A DNA stretch of 64,000 bases from Castanea sativa (lineage: Eukaryota; Streptophyta; Magnoliopsida; Fagales; Fagaceae), in NCBI RefSeq assembly GCF_040712315.1, contig NC_134015.1, forward strand, positions 46,952,464 to 47,016,463, in the 5' to 3' direction. Positions 35,986-48,181 of the stretch are shown piece after piece. A model generated the notes under the pieces. The model was not told where the DNA came from, did no database searches, and saw nothing but the letters and a program-made list of their open reading frames with translations. Made by a program: the position numbers and the translations under genes. Positions within the stretch are counted from its first letter, which is position 1. Each line of letters opens with the position of its first letter.

Positions 35986-36608
35986 CATTACTATCTATTG
36001 AACGGTGAAACATAATTTTGTATAATGCACATTGACTGATTTTAATCCACGAACTTTTTAATTGTTATTGTTGACACCCTAACATTTATACTAAAATAAA
36101 TTAGGGTTTTTGGAGAGATTGTAATTTATTTACACAAAATATGTAGAGTAAATTGCATTTATTGTCTTCAAATATGGTGTTTGTTTGATATTAGTACCTC
36201 AAAAAATTTTAAATGTAACAATTAATCCCTCAGTCTATGTTTTTGTTTATGTGATTAATGAAATTTAGAGGCACCCTATGACCAAGGACCAAATCAAACC
36301 AAACCCGTATTTAATTAGAGAGAAGGGGGGTGGGTGTTGAATCAAACCACCCAATATAGAAATCATTTAAACATATGTCACTCATTACTGTTTTAGTGTT
36401 TAATATCTCTGTAGTAGTTTTATATTTTGGGCATGTATTTTATTATTCTTATAGAATAAAATACATGATGTTTATTTTTATGGACAAAGCATATATAAAA
36501 TTAGTTTTATCCATTTAGATACATTAAGGAAGACCCGAATGATTATTGGGTACTCTATTAAGAAATAAATGGCTCATAAAGTACTCACGTGAAGAGCGTA
36601 ATAGTTAT
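35986..36608. repeat. Duplicated CRK-flank block, copy 2
   Basis: Aligns with 2401-3064 up to 'gaagagcgtaatagttat', where a Ty3/Gypsy LTR starts. In copy 1 the corresponding text continues as 'gaagagcatactagttataa'. It is the upstream part of the second CRK unit. Confidence 0.8.
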
Positions 36609-37366
36609 TGTGGGGGGTAATATGATTAAAATATGTATTTGGGCCTTGGGCCTAACTTGGTAGAGAAAGCCTATTCAAGCATAGCTTTTGAGGCCCACAA
36701 ACCAGTTCATGCTACAAGGGTTGGAGGAGCTGTCCGAGGAGGAGTATCTCCTCGGATGGGCCAAGTAAAGGTCATAGGACATGCTAAGGTGTTTGGAGAT
36801 AGAACTCTAAAGGATCTGTTGGGTAAAGGCATGATCCACACGGTTATTAGAAGTAAGAGCGTATGATAAATATCAAAAGGAGAAAAGGCTGCTACCACCA
36901 CATTAAAGACCTTGCACCTACCTCCCTGGCCGCATTAATAGAGAAATGACCACTGAACTGTAATATTCAGCCTTCCAACTGGTGTTTGAAGACTTCAAGA
37001 AGGTGCCGGATGGGACAAGTATCTAAGGAGAAGATCTGTGTCACACATGGAAGAAGAAAGGAAGAAGAAGATGGGTATAAGAGGTCAAGAGGGGCACCAG
37101 AAGGAGGAAGAGGAAAAAACGAGAATTACAACATTTTTCTTAAAGAAAGAAAAGCAATACAAGTGGTCCCCGGCTTTCGTCCGAAGAGGGTTCCTTTGCT
37201 ATTTTTGTCTATTGGATACGTGGTTAATGGCAATCTAGTCTGTTCACTTTCTGTCCAATATCCACAACCTAGATTTCAAGCTTACATTCTACAAATTTCA
37301 TTGTATAAGGTTCTTTGGGCCTAAGTCCGCCTAGTGATTGGACTGGGTACAAATTGTCCACCTACA
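36609..37366 (+). repeat. Tat-type element 5' LTR
   Basis: Runs from 'tgtggggggtaatatg' to 'ttgtccacctaca', with TG...CA termini. Open frames in it (for example 36633-36866) recur in the 3' LTR with stops shifted and are not genes. Confidence 0.92.
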
Positions 37367-37368
37367 AT

Positions 37369-37386
37369 TGGCGCCGTCTGTGGGAA
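37369..37386 (+). promoter_or_regulatory. Tat-type element primer-binding site
   Basis: 'tggcgccgtctgtggg' begins two bases after the 5' LTR. TGGCGCC is the usual start of non-Met primer-binding sites in plant Ty3/Gypsy elements. The exact priming tRNA would need a tRNA comparison. Confidence 0.75.
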
Positions 37387-37413
37387 ATCTAGTGTCTGAG
37401 GAAGTGGAGCGTT

Positions 37414-39129
37414 ATGGCAGGCTCAAATCTGCATCACGCAAAGTCTCAGGGGTCCCAGCGTGAAGATCATTTCGAACACCTCAAGCGTCAGAGGGATTGA
37501 GAGGGAAGTGTGCATACGATGCATCCCAATGGAAGCCATTCGTGTGGTGGAAGCAGAGTCACCCATGAGGATGATGCTAAGGCCATGCAGAAGGAGATTG
37601 ATCACCTTAAGAAAAAGTTGCGCTGTGCAAGACGGAGGCGGACGTCATCTCTTTCTGATCCTTTTTCCGAGGGATCCCAGGGAAGCAGTTACAGTCCAAG
37701 GTCCAGAACCCCTCCTAGCGAAACCTTCTCATTCGAGAAGGATGAGCTCCCTACTCATGGGCATAAAAAAGTTTCCTCCAGGGACTTGAAAAACGACGCT
37801 ATGAGCAGGGCGTTGCACCAGATCTCCAAGTCCTCTTTCTCATGCAGAATTGGGAAGGGAAAACTTCCACGACGTTTTTCCCAACCCACTTTCACCATCT
37901 ATAATGACAGGACAGACCCAGTTGAGCACGTCAGTCATTTCAATCAGAGGATGGCGGTACACTCTCAGAACGAGACCTTAATGTGCAAAGTTTTCCCCTC
38001 TAGCCTGGGGCCAGTGGCTATGAGATGGTTCAACGGGCTGAAGGCGGGTTCTGTCGATTCTTTCATGGAGCTCACTAGGGCATTTGCATCTCGATTCATC
38101 ACATGCAGCAAGGTTCCGCGGCCTTTAGACTCATTGTTATCTATGGCCATAAGGGAGGGTGAGACCTTGAAAACATATTCTGACAGATACTGGGAAATAT
38201 TCAATGAAATTGATGGCAATTTTGATGAGGTGGTGGTTAACACTTTCAAGGTAGGCCTTCCAACCGACCACGACCTAAGGAAATCTCTGACCAAAAAGCC
38301 TGTACAGAGTGTACGTTGGCTCATGGATCGTATTGACGAATACAAAAGAGTCGAGGGAGATCAACAACAAAGTAAGGGGAAGGCGAAGGTTATCCTACAG
38401 GAGAGGAGGGATTTCAAGTCGGATAGATACAATAACAACAGGTCGAGGAGAGATTTCTCTGGGCAGTCTGGTTCGGCCACTCCTCAGGTAGTTGGTACCA
38501 TATTCCGAGAACCAGTGCACCAATTGCTGGAGAAAGTCCGCAAGGAGCCCTACTTCAAGTGGCCTAGTAAGATGGCTGGGGACCCCACGAAGTGGAATCA
38601 GAACCTTGTTTGCCAATACCATCAGGATGTCGGCCATACTACCGAGAACTGCCGAACACTTTGGAACCATTTAGAACAGCTTGTCAGTGAAGGAAAATTG
38701 AAGCAACATTTATATCAGCCTAGTGGACAAGGAAGCAATTCGGGTTCGAATAACCAGAGGAATAATTCATCTCGGCCTCCTTTGGGAACGATTAATGTCA
38801 TCCTCGCGGCTCCAGGCAGGACCGGTTCCTGTCCTACTAGGGTGATGTTCGTATCACATATTCTCACAGAGGAATTTGTCTCCAGGCCGAAGAGAATCAG
38901 AGGTGCTTCACCGCCTATCTTGGGCTTCTCAGACGAAGATAAAGTTGGAACCATCCAACCACATGATGACGCCCTGGTGGTTACTCTAAGGATAGGGAAC
39001 TACGATGTGAAGAGGGTGATGGTCGATCAAGGCAGTGGTGCGGATATTATGTACCCTGAATTGTTTAGGGGGCTTAATTTGAAGCCCGAAGATCTTATGG
39101 CTTATGATTCACCATTAATAAGCTTTTAA
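37414..39129 (+). pseudogene. Gypsy gag and start of protease
   Basis: The likely start is ATG at 37414, but a TGA at 37498 breaks the frame; it is then open from 37510 to a stop at 39127. It has a gag core with 'RTDPVEHVSHFNQRM' and 'VAMRWFNGLKAGSVDSF', a zinc-knuckle variant CQYHQDVGHTTENC at about 38612-38655, and a retropepsin site 'VMVDQGSGADIM' at about 39020. Gag would form the particle, and the protease would process Gag-Pol. The reading frame was probably continuous into pol before mutation. Confidence 0.85.
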
Positions 39130-42100
39130 GGGAAGGCCGTCATACCAAAGGGACAAATTCACTTGCCGGTGCAGTCAGGTCCGGAAACAGTTGAGGTGGA
39201 TTTCATAGTGGTTGGTGCTTATTCCCCATATACGGTCATCGTTGCAAGGCCTTGGCTGCATGATTTGGGTGATGTTCCCTCAACTCTGCATGTTAAAGTG
39301 AAGTTCCCGTCGAGAGGATGAATTGAAGAGATTCTCAGAAGCCAATTAGTAGCAAGGCAGTGCATTTCGGCTATAGTGCTGCGCTAGGCCAAACCAAAAT
39401 CCTCGACCCTGGCTGTGAGAAGCTTATAGCAATTAACAACTCTGAATGCGCCCGATGTAATGACAGCAGAGGAGGCAACGTGTGAAGAATTAGAGAGATT
39501 TGTTATTGATTATGACCCCGAAAGGTTCTTTCAGGTTGGGGTTCGGCTACCACATCGGGAGAAAGTGGACTTGGTGACATTTCTGAAAAACAATATTGAC
39601 GTGTTTGCATGAGATCCTTACGAGGCTCCGGGAGTTGATCCAAGTTTCATTTGTCATCATTTAAACGTCAATCCTGCCGTTATTCCCAGGAGGCAACCAC
39701 CTCGGTGTTCCTCTAAAGAGCATGCCAAGGCTGTCAAGAAAGAGGTGCTTAAGCTCAAAAGGGCTGGGGCTATTAAAGAAGTTTTCTACCCAGAATGGTT
39801 GGTGCATACTGTTGTAGTAAAAAAGAAGAACGGGAAGTGGAAAGTGTGTGTGGACTTTACAGACCTGAACAAGGCTTGTCCCAAAGACTCATTTCCAATG
39901 CCTCGCATCGATCAACTGGTGGACGTTACGATTGGGCATCCTCGGATGAGTTTTTTAGATACTTTTCAAGGCTATCACTAGATACCTTTGGCGCTGGAGG
40001 ACTAGGAGAAGACCGCCTTCATTACTCCTACGGGAAATTGCTATTATAAAGTGATGATGTTTGGTTTGAAAAATGTAGGGGCTACCTACCAAAGAATGAT
40101 GACCAGGATGTTTGAGTCGCAGCTTGGAAAGACTATTGAGGTATATGTGGACGATATGGTGGTGAAGAGCAAGATGGTACCTATGCATGTGAAAGATTTG
40201 AATAACACCTTTCAAACACTTAAGAAGCACAAGTTGCACCTTAATGCCTCTAAGTGCTCTTTTGGGGTGGGTTCTGGTAAGTTCCTAGGTTACATGGTTA
40301 CTCATAGAGGAATAGAGGTAAATTCGGCGCAGGTCAGGGCCATCCATGGCTTGCAACCACCTTGGAATCCGAAAGAAGTTCAAAAATTGACTGGGATGAC
40401 TGTTGCTCTCAGCAGGTTTATCTCTCGGTCTGCTAATAGGTGCAGACCTTTCTTCCAGTTGCTGAACAAGTGGAAAGGATTCCAATGGACCGAGGAGTGT
40501 GCTTTGGCTTTTCAACAACTTAAAGAGTATCTTTCCCAGCCACCTATCATGTCTCGGCTAAAAGTTGATGAAGTCCTATTTGCATATATAGTTGTAGCTA
40601 TCCAGGCTGTCAGTTTGGTTTTAATACGGGATGACAGTGAAGTACAAAGACCGGTTTACTACGTTAGCAAATCTTTGGGTGAAGCTAAGGTACGTTATCT
40701 ACCTTTGGAAAAAGCAATTTTGGCCGTAGTGCCTGCTACGCGGAAGCTTGCACATTATTTTCAATCCCACACTGTTGTGGTTCTAACTCAACTTCCTCTC
40801 AAGTCGGTATTGCGAAGTGCTGACTACTCAAGGAGGATAGCCAAATGGGGAACTATTCTAGGAGCCTTCGATATCAAGTATATGCCTCGCACCTCCGTGA
40901 AGGGCCAGGTCTTGGCTGATTTAGTGGCAGAATTCGTCAAACCCTCGTTAGAAGAAATTGCAAAGGAGTTGCACATAGATGAAAAATTAGTTGGCGTGAT
41001 CACGTGCAATGGGCTTCCGGTGTGGAAAGTATATGTTGACAGCGCAGCGAACCAGAGAGGGTCGGGGATTGGGCTTGTTTTGATATCCCCTAAAGGGATC
41101 ACCTTTGAAAAATCGCTGAGATTGGCGTGCTCGGCCATCAATAATGAGACTGAGTAGGAAGCTGTCTTAGTTGGTATGGATATGGTTTAGAAAATGAGGG
41201 AAGGTCAGTTCATATGTCCTCGGATTTTCAATTAGTCGTGGGCCAGGTGGTGGGAACCATAGAGGCTAGGGATCCGAGAATGCAAGAATACTTGACCAAG
41301 GTCAAATGTTTACAATCCAAGTTTTATTCTTTTACCCTGACGCATGTTTCTAGAAGTGAAAACACACATGTAGACTCATTGGTTATGTTGGCAACATCCT
41401 CGGCTTAGGGTTTGCCTAGGATTATCCTCGTCGAAGATTTGCTGAAACCCGCTTCAACAACTGCAAGTGCCATCCGTATTCATCAAGTAAGACTCGGACC
41501 TAGCTGGATGGACCCCATAGTTTCTTTTCTAAAAAACGACATTTTGCTCAAGGAGAAGTCTGAAGCAAATAAAATTCGTTGAAAGGAACCTCGATTATGG
41601 TTGTTCGAGGATCAAAAGCTGTATAAATGCTCATTTTTCGAACCATACTTGCTGTGTGTACACCCTAAAGCGACGGAGGCACTTTTGAAAGAATTGCATA
41701 AGGGGATTTGTGGAAGTCATACTGAAGGAAGATCCTTAGCCCATAGAGCTTTGACCTAGGGATATTGGTGGCCTAATATGCAGAGAGAGGCCCAGGATTA
41801 CGCGAGAAAATGTGACCAATGCCAGAGATTTGCTCCCAACATTCATCAGCCTGGCAGTATCCTTAATCCTTTGTCTAGTCCCTAGCCATTCGCTCAATGG
41901 GGACTGGATATAGTTGGGCCTTTCCCTAGGGCTGTGGGAAATAAAAGGTGGCTACTCGTGGGAACTGATTACTTCACCAAGTGGGTTGAAGCTGAGCCTC
42001 TGTCAAATATTAGGGATGTAGACGCCAGGAAGTTTGTCTAGAAGAACATTGTCACTAGATTTGGAATACCTCATACGCTTATTTCAGATAATAGTGTGCA

Positions 42101-42743
42101 GTTTGATAGTAAAGCTTTCAGAAAGTACTGCAGTGATTTGGGTATCACAAATAGATACTCCACTCCAAGTTATCCTCATTAAAATGGGCAGGCCGAGGCC
42201 ATTAATAAAGTTATAGTCAGTGGACTCAAGAAGAGACTGGATGACGCAAAAGGTAGATGGGTAGAAGAGTTGCCACATGTTTTGTGGACATATCGGACTT
42301 CACCGCGAAGATCCACAGGGGAAACACCCTTCTCCATGACTTACGGGGCAAAGGCAGTGATACCTCTAGAATCTGGGTTCCCAACATTAAACACAAGCTT
42401 TTTCAACCCAGAAGATAACAATGGTTTGCTAGAGAAAATTCTGGATCTGGTTGAGGAACGGCAAAAGGCCGCCATGGTTCAACTGGCCCTTTATCAGCAG
42501 AAGCTCAAACGGGGATATGACGCTCATGTGAAACTAAGGCCACTTGCGCCTGGAGATTTGGTCTTGAGGAAGGTCATGGGTACTTCCAAGAATCCAGCGT
42601 GGGGAAAGTTAGCACCTACCTGGGAAGGACCGTACCGAGTCACTTCTGTAGCGGATATATGGTCATATCACTTAGCTGATCTAGATGAAAAAATTGTACA
42701 ACGCCCTTGGAATGTAAATAACCTACGAAGGTATTACTATTAA
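39130..42743 (+). pseudogene. Gypsy pol: RT, RNase H, second RNase H, integrase
   Basis: Largely one frame broken by about a dozen stops. Reverse transcriptase spans about 39640-40300 with 'KWKVCVDFTDLNKACPKDSF' and catalytic YVDDM at 40144. The first RNase H-like region is 40560-40830. A second, archaeal-type RNase H starts 'WKVYVDSAANQRGSG' near 41023 and runs to 41405. Integrase has an HHCC zinc site (41690-41835), then D ('GLDIVGPFP'), D ('SDN') and E ('GQAEAINK') between about 41900 and 42210. The end 'RPWNVNNLRRYYY' has no chromodomain. Most stops lie where a W or Q codon is expected, fitting C-to-T decay. Confidence 0.88.
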
Positions 42744-42792
42744 TGAAAGGCACTCTTGTCATGATTGTTCAAATATCATGATGTTGTATTTC

Positions 42793-43700
42793 GATCTATT
42801 TGTTATAAATATCAAACAGAAACTTAGTCATGTATGGTCCTCGGACCACGTACCTTGTGGAAATTGATATCTTATTAAATGTTAAACAAAACCTTAGTTA
42901 TGTCAGGTCCTCGGACCTTCTACTTTGGGGAAATTAGCATTGCGATCTATTTGTTATAAATATCAAACAGAAACTTGGTCACGTATGGTCCTCGGACCAC
43001 GTACCTTGTGGAAATTGATATCTTATTGAATGTTAAACAAAACCTTAGTTACGTCAGGTCCTCGAAGCTTCTACTTTGGAGAAATTAGCATTGCGATCGA
43101 TTTGTTATAAATATCAAACAGAAACTTGGTCACGTATGGTCCTCGGACCACGTACCTTGTGGAAATTGATATCTTATTGAATGTTAAACAAAACCTTAGT
43201 TACGTCAGGTCCTCGAAGCTTCTACTTTGGAGAAATTAGCATTGCGATCGATTTGTTATAAATATCAAACAGAAATTTGGTCACGTATGGTCCTCGGACC
43301 ACGTACCTTGTGAAAATTGATATCTTATTGAATATTAAACAGAACCTTACTTACGTCGGGTCATCGGGCCTTCTACTTTGAGAAAATTAGCATTGCGATC
43401 TATTTGTTATAAATATCAAACAGAAACTTGGTCACGTATGGTCCTCGGACCACGTACCTTATGGAAATTGATATCTTATTGAATGTTAAACAGAACCTTA
43501 GTTACGTCGCGTCCTCGAACCTTCTACTTTGGGAAAATTAGCATTGCGATCTATTTGTTATAAATATCGAACAGAAACTTGGTCATGTATAGACCTCGGA
43601 CCACGTACCTTGTGGAAATTGATATCTTATTGAATGTTAAACAGAACCTTAGTTACGTCTGGTCCTCGAACCTTCTACTTTGGGGAAATTAACATTTCGG
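42793..43700 (+). repeat. 151-bp tandem repeat, six units, downstream of pol
   Basis: The landmark 'gatctatttgttataaatat' or its variant recurs at 42793, 42944, 43095, 43246, 43397 and 43548, and a decayed version at 43699: an exact 151-bp step. Each unit carries 'tggtcctcggaccacgtacc' and 'gttacgtc' motifs. The array lies between pol and the antisense frame. Tat/Ogre elements often carry such arrays, which can seed satellites (established for the lineage). Confidence 0.95.
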
Positions 43701-43927
43701 TCCACTACTCTAAGCATCAAACAGAAACCATGTCCTGTGGTTACATGCCTCATGGAAGTTGACATATTGATAAACCACGGAAAGATTGATGGTTTGTTTT
43801 ATGTCCCAAACTAAACACCAAGTTAAGTCTTAAACTGTGAGTTGTTGTACTTCATATATTACAGTTCATGCATGTAATTTACATTGAGGTAAAGTGAATT
43901 AGTATCTTACTATTGAAGATTGGAAAT

Positions 43928-43928
43928 T

Positions 43929-44021
<93 letters not shown>

Positions 44022-44046
44022 AAAAATATATATATATATATATATA
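43928..44046. repeat. Poly-T and (TA)n microsatellite
   Basis: About 34 consecutive T followed by a long (AT)n run interrupted by an A-tract. The open frame across it is low-complexity and not a gene. Confidence 0.95.
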
Positions 44047-44200
44047 ACTTTTCAAGTTTCTCATTAATCCTGTCAAGGTATACATTGGAAATGAAACTAT
44101 GAACTAAAAAGGTTAAAGTAAAATCCCTAATACAAAGATTTATTATATAAGGAAAATAGAGTCCTAACGGGCCTATGCTTTAAGTCTTGGAGGGGGGGTC

Positions 44201-46774
44201 CTACTTGGACTTGCTGGCAGCTTCTTTGGTCTTGTCCACCTCTTCTGTTTGTTTAAGCTCCGCTTCAAATGAAGTATGGACTTGTTTCCCTTTGTCCTTT
44301 GTCACTGTTGGAGGAACGTTTGGCTCAGCATCCTTGCTCGGATGCTTCTCGGCTTTGCCACCTTGTTCCTTCTCTTTGTCGGAACCAGCAAATTCTTTAG
44401 GAGTTGGAATGGGCTCTTGGATGATGGATGGTTGCGTGGAAGGCGTAGTCTTGGGGGTAGGTGCGTCCGGAGGAAGTTCTTCGAACACTTGGATGTCCCG
44501 AGGAATCCAAAGGTTCTCGGGTTTCCTCAATTCCGAAGTCGAGGGAATTCCAGCCACGTTTAGGGCTTCTGCCCACACTTGTTGGTAATACTCCCTACAT
44601 AGCTCTGCCAACTCCTCTGTCAGTTGGTCTTCTGTTGTCTCGACCCCTCCATTAAAAGCGGCCTTCTTACCAGCCTCCATGGTTTCCTTAAGGGCACAAG
44701 TCTCTTCCTTCGCTTGAGCAAGCTCCTTGTTTAAGTTAGAGTTTTCCTACCGAGCTTTGGACAAGTCCTCGTCCTTTTGGTGCAGGAGTTTGCACTGCCC
44801 CTCCACTTGAGTTCTAGTCGTTTTAAGGCTAGCTTCGGCACCATTTCTCTCCCTCTTTTCATCTGCCAACTTCTTGGTCAGATCCTCGTTCTCCTCTAGG
44901 GCTCGTCCTAAGGCCTTCTCGGTCTTAACTTTGATCTGGAGTTCGGCTATAGCCTTTTTCCGAGAGTCTTCCACCCATCTTTCTGCAGCAAAGACTTCCT
45001 GAACGGCTTGCATTGAAATATTAAACAAATGCATTATTGTTGAAGCAAATTCAAAGTGCATATGAATTATCGTACGCTAGAAGGTAATGAAAGCAATAAG
45101 ATATAGGTAATTGAAGGACACCTACCAGAGCCAAGTCCCTTTTTAGGAAGAGAAAGAGATGTGGCTAAGTCATCTTATTTAGAGCCTCCATGTCCTTCGG
45201 TAGGAGAAAAGGCTCCTCCAGTGCGTCAGCCAGGTGATGAGCATGCCCTTGCTGGAACGCCCTGATACTGGACTGGCAGGAAATGGGGGCCTCATCTAGT
45301 TTTAGCTCAGGAGACCAACTGGCCTGTGCCCAGCGTACCTTGGCCAGGTCACGGCTTTCCCCGCTCTCCACTGAAGAAGCACGCGTCTTACCTTTACTTA
45401 CTTTCTGTTGTTGTTGTTGTTGTTGTTTAAGCTTCTTCTGCTTCTCCATCTCTCCCTCCTCGGCTTCATTCTTCCTCTTTTTCTTAGGTTCTGGGGCGTG
45501 AATCTTAGGGTCAGTGGGGGGAGGGGGTGGTGGCACAATGGGAGGGGGTTGTGATCCGACCGTGCCCTTTTTAAGAGCCTGTGTGCCCCTCCTCGACATC
45601 AGCTTTCTTAGGATAGACATGTCGTCTTCCTCAGAACTAGAGTCAAGATGTGCTATTACCAAACCTTTATGCTAGAAGTGTCTGCGAGCACGTTTTCTTT
45701 GTTCGAGAGGATGACGAGATGATCCTCTTGAGGTCTCTCAACTTCTTCAAGGCGAAACTGATCAATTTTCTCATCGAGCGATTGTTGCGAGGATGTTGGT
45801 TCTTCTTGGATGGCTGTCGTCTGGGAATGCGCCGAGAAAGGAATTGCTCCGATGGGGCGAGTGTACAAAATGATAGAGGGGTCGTCTGGAAGTTCATGGA
45901 TAGAAAGGAAGCCCTGCCTTGAAATATCTATCCTTTTATGTCTTTGGTCACCTGCAGTGATCGCGTTGCCAATCTCCTAGTAATCATCTGATAAAGGATC
46001 GTATCCTAATATCAGGTGGGCAGCCCTCACTTGCAAGTCTTTGCTTACAAACACTTCAGATCAAAGAACGCGATTGAGATCCGCGACGCTGCAAAGGCTT
46101 AAACGAGGCCGTACATATTGTTTGTTTGCAAAAACATCCGAAGAGACAAGTGTAGTTAGGTCAGCAGCGAATATCAAGTAAAAAGGGAGTAACAAACAAG
46201 ATAACCAGAAATGGTGAAGTTAATAGGACTAGGTCACAGGTTAGGGAATCTAACTCCTATAGAGTCAAACCTGGTTCTCCCCATTTGACTGGGCAATGAG
46301 GACCATCAGACCAATTTGCTGAGGCGATAAGATAGTCATCTTTCATGCCTTTGTTGGATTTGGAAAGACAGGATATGAGCCTAACAATGCTAGATCTGGA
46401 TTTAAGGTAATATCCTACATCTTCAAGTTTATGGCACTCGTACATGTAAACGACGTCGTGCCATGTGACGTTCAGACCCATTTGTTCATTTAGAGCGTCA
46501 ACACAACCTAAGATTCTAAACACATTTGGTGTGCATTGATCTGGGCATAACTTATGGTTACGTAGGTACTCGCTGGTTACGTTTCTTATGGGAAGGGTCA
46601 TCCCACCCTCTAGGAATGCGATAATGGGGATGATAACTTCTCCCTCTGCTCTAGCGTTACCTATGGCTTCTACATGGCACTATATCTCAAGCCTACGTCT
46701 TTGGGAATATGATATTTGGGCCGAAAACCCTCCATACCGGCGTCGGTATCTACTAAACGCTTAAATCTACCCAT
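44201..46774 (-). pseudogene. Antisense extra reading frame of the Tat-type element, broken
   Basis: A protein-coding region runs opposite to gag-pol between pol and the 3' LTR. It probably starts at ATG 46774 (MGRFKRLVDTDAG). A frame-shifted continuation reads 'NARAEGEVIIPIIAFLEGG' near 46660 and is open to 46257. Further pieces are 45868-45656, 45662-45165 (poly-P, K-rich, poly-Q), a coiled-coil-rich piece 45061-44747, and after one in-frame stop 44746-44201 (acidic, 'AELCREYYQQVWAEALN'). Tat-lineage elements such as Retand and Grande are known to carry antisense frames of unknown function. Introns between pieces are possible. Function unknown. Confidence 0.65.
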
Positions 46775-47269
46775 TTGGTGGGGGTGTGAATGTATGTTTG
46801 GAGAGGGAAGGGTGTAATTGGTGGCCAAGGACAATAGCCGAGGAGAAATGAATAGAGAAGATTGAGAACTTACGGGAAATAGTTAGACAATTCTTCACGA
46901 GCTTCTTGAGAGGAAAGAGAATGAGTAATTCTTAGATGTGATTGATTTCTAAAAGGATGGATGGAGATTCAGTTTCCTAGGCGTTTTAGCGTGTGGGAGG
47001 CGGCCTTGAATCAGAGTCATCCCGCCCAAATTTTGAGAAGGAACCCGGACCGTTGGATGCGCATCTCACCGTTGAACGTGTGGAACAAGACGTAACTTGC
47101 AGTCATTAATGCGAGTGTTCCGAGTTTCGAAGCGTCAGCGGCGGTTTAAAAGAAGCAAAATAACCTCTACACGTGTGGCGGTTCGTAAAGTGTGTGGAGG
47201 CTACGCTGTTGGTTCAAAACTCCATTTCTCTCCTCGGATGGGGGGAAAAATGAAGTTTTAAGTGGCTAT

Positions 47270-48024
47270 TGTGAGGGGTAAAATGATTAAAATATGTATT
47301 TAGGCCTTGGGCATGATTTGGTGGAGAAAGCCTGTTCAAGCGTAGCCTTTGAGGCCCGCAAACCAGTTCATGCTACAAGGGTTGGAGGAGCTGTCCGAGG
47401 AGGAGTATCTTTTTGGATGGGCCAAGTAAAGGTCATAGGACATGCTAAGGTGTTTGGAGATAGAACTCCGGAGGATCTGTTGGGTAAAGGCATGATCCAC
47501 GCGGTTATTGGAAGTAAGAGCGTATAATAAATATCAAAAGGGGAAAAGGCTGCTACCACCACATTAAAGACCCTACACCTACCTTCCTGGCCGCATTAAT
47601 GGAGAAATGACCTCTGAACAGTAATGTTCAGGCTTCCAGCTGGTGTTTGAAGACTTCAAGAAGGTGCCGGATGGGACAAGTATTTAAGGGGAAGATATGT
47701 GTCACACGTGGAAGAAGAAAGGAAGAAGAAGATAGGTATAAGAGGTCAAGAGAGGCACCAGAGGGAGGAAGAGGAAAAACGAGAATTACAACATTTTTCT
47801 TAAAGAAAGAAAAGCAATACAAGTGGTCCCCGGCTTTCGTCTGAGGAGGGTTCCTTTGCTATTTTTGTTTATTGGATACGTGGTTAATGGCAATCTAGTC
47901 TGTTTACTTTTTATCCAATATCCACAACCTAAATTTCAAGCCTACACTCTACAAATTTCATTATATAAGGTTCTTTGGGCCTGAGTTCACCTAGTGATTG
48001 GACCGGGTACAGATTGTCCACCTA
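47270..48024 (+). repeat. Tat-type element 3' LTR, right end clipped
   Basis: Aligns with 36609-37366 over its whole length, but ends 'gtccaccta' without the final CA before joining CRK-flank sequence 'gtatcatggtcgtc'. A G/A-rich run 'ggggggaaaaa' at 47240-47250 upstream may be the polypurine tract, though it is not adjacent. Confidence 0.9.
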
Positions 48025-48181
48025 GTATCATGGTCGTCACACAAGCACCATTTTTTTAATATTTATTAAAGAGTGATCTTATGCACCCGTTAAGGAATCT
48101 TTAAAAGAGTGTTACTTGCATAGGGAAGTAGCCAATACTTTTTGTTATTATATTTGGCTTCTCTACAATCACCTCTCCTAA

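Larger units (their letters stand above)
36609..48024 (+). mobile_element. Ty3/Gypsy retrotransposon, Tat/Ogre-type, degenerate
   Basis: An 11.4-kb element with LTRs at 36609-37366 and 47270-48024, a primer-binding site at 37369, gag-protease, RT-RNase H, an extra (archaeal-type) RNase H and integrase on +, then a tandem-repeat block and an antisense reading frame. The second RNase H, absence of a chromodomain and antisense extra frame point to the Tat lineage. The LTRs differ at roughly 50 positions by eye (about 7%), so it is old. The left target sequence would be 'gttat' (36604-36608); no match exists on the right. Confidence 0.9.

Noticed and set aside
36633..36866. Conserved open frame present twice (also at 47294-47527)
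   Set aside because: It is the LTR pair of the Tat-type element; conservation reflects the repeat, not a gene.
42793..43700. CRISPR-like regular repeats
   Set aside because: Units are 151 bp with no short repeat/unique spacer structure, inside a plant retrotransposon.
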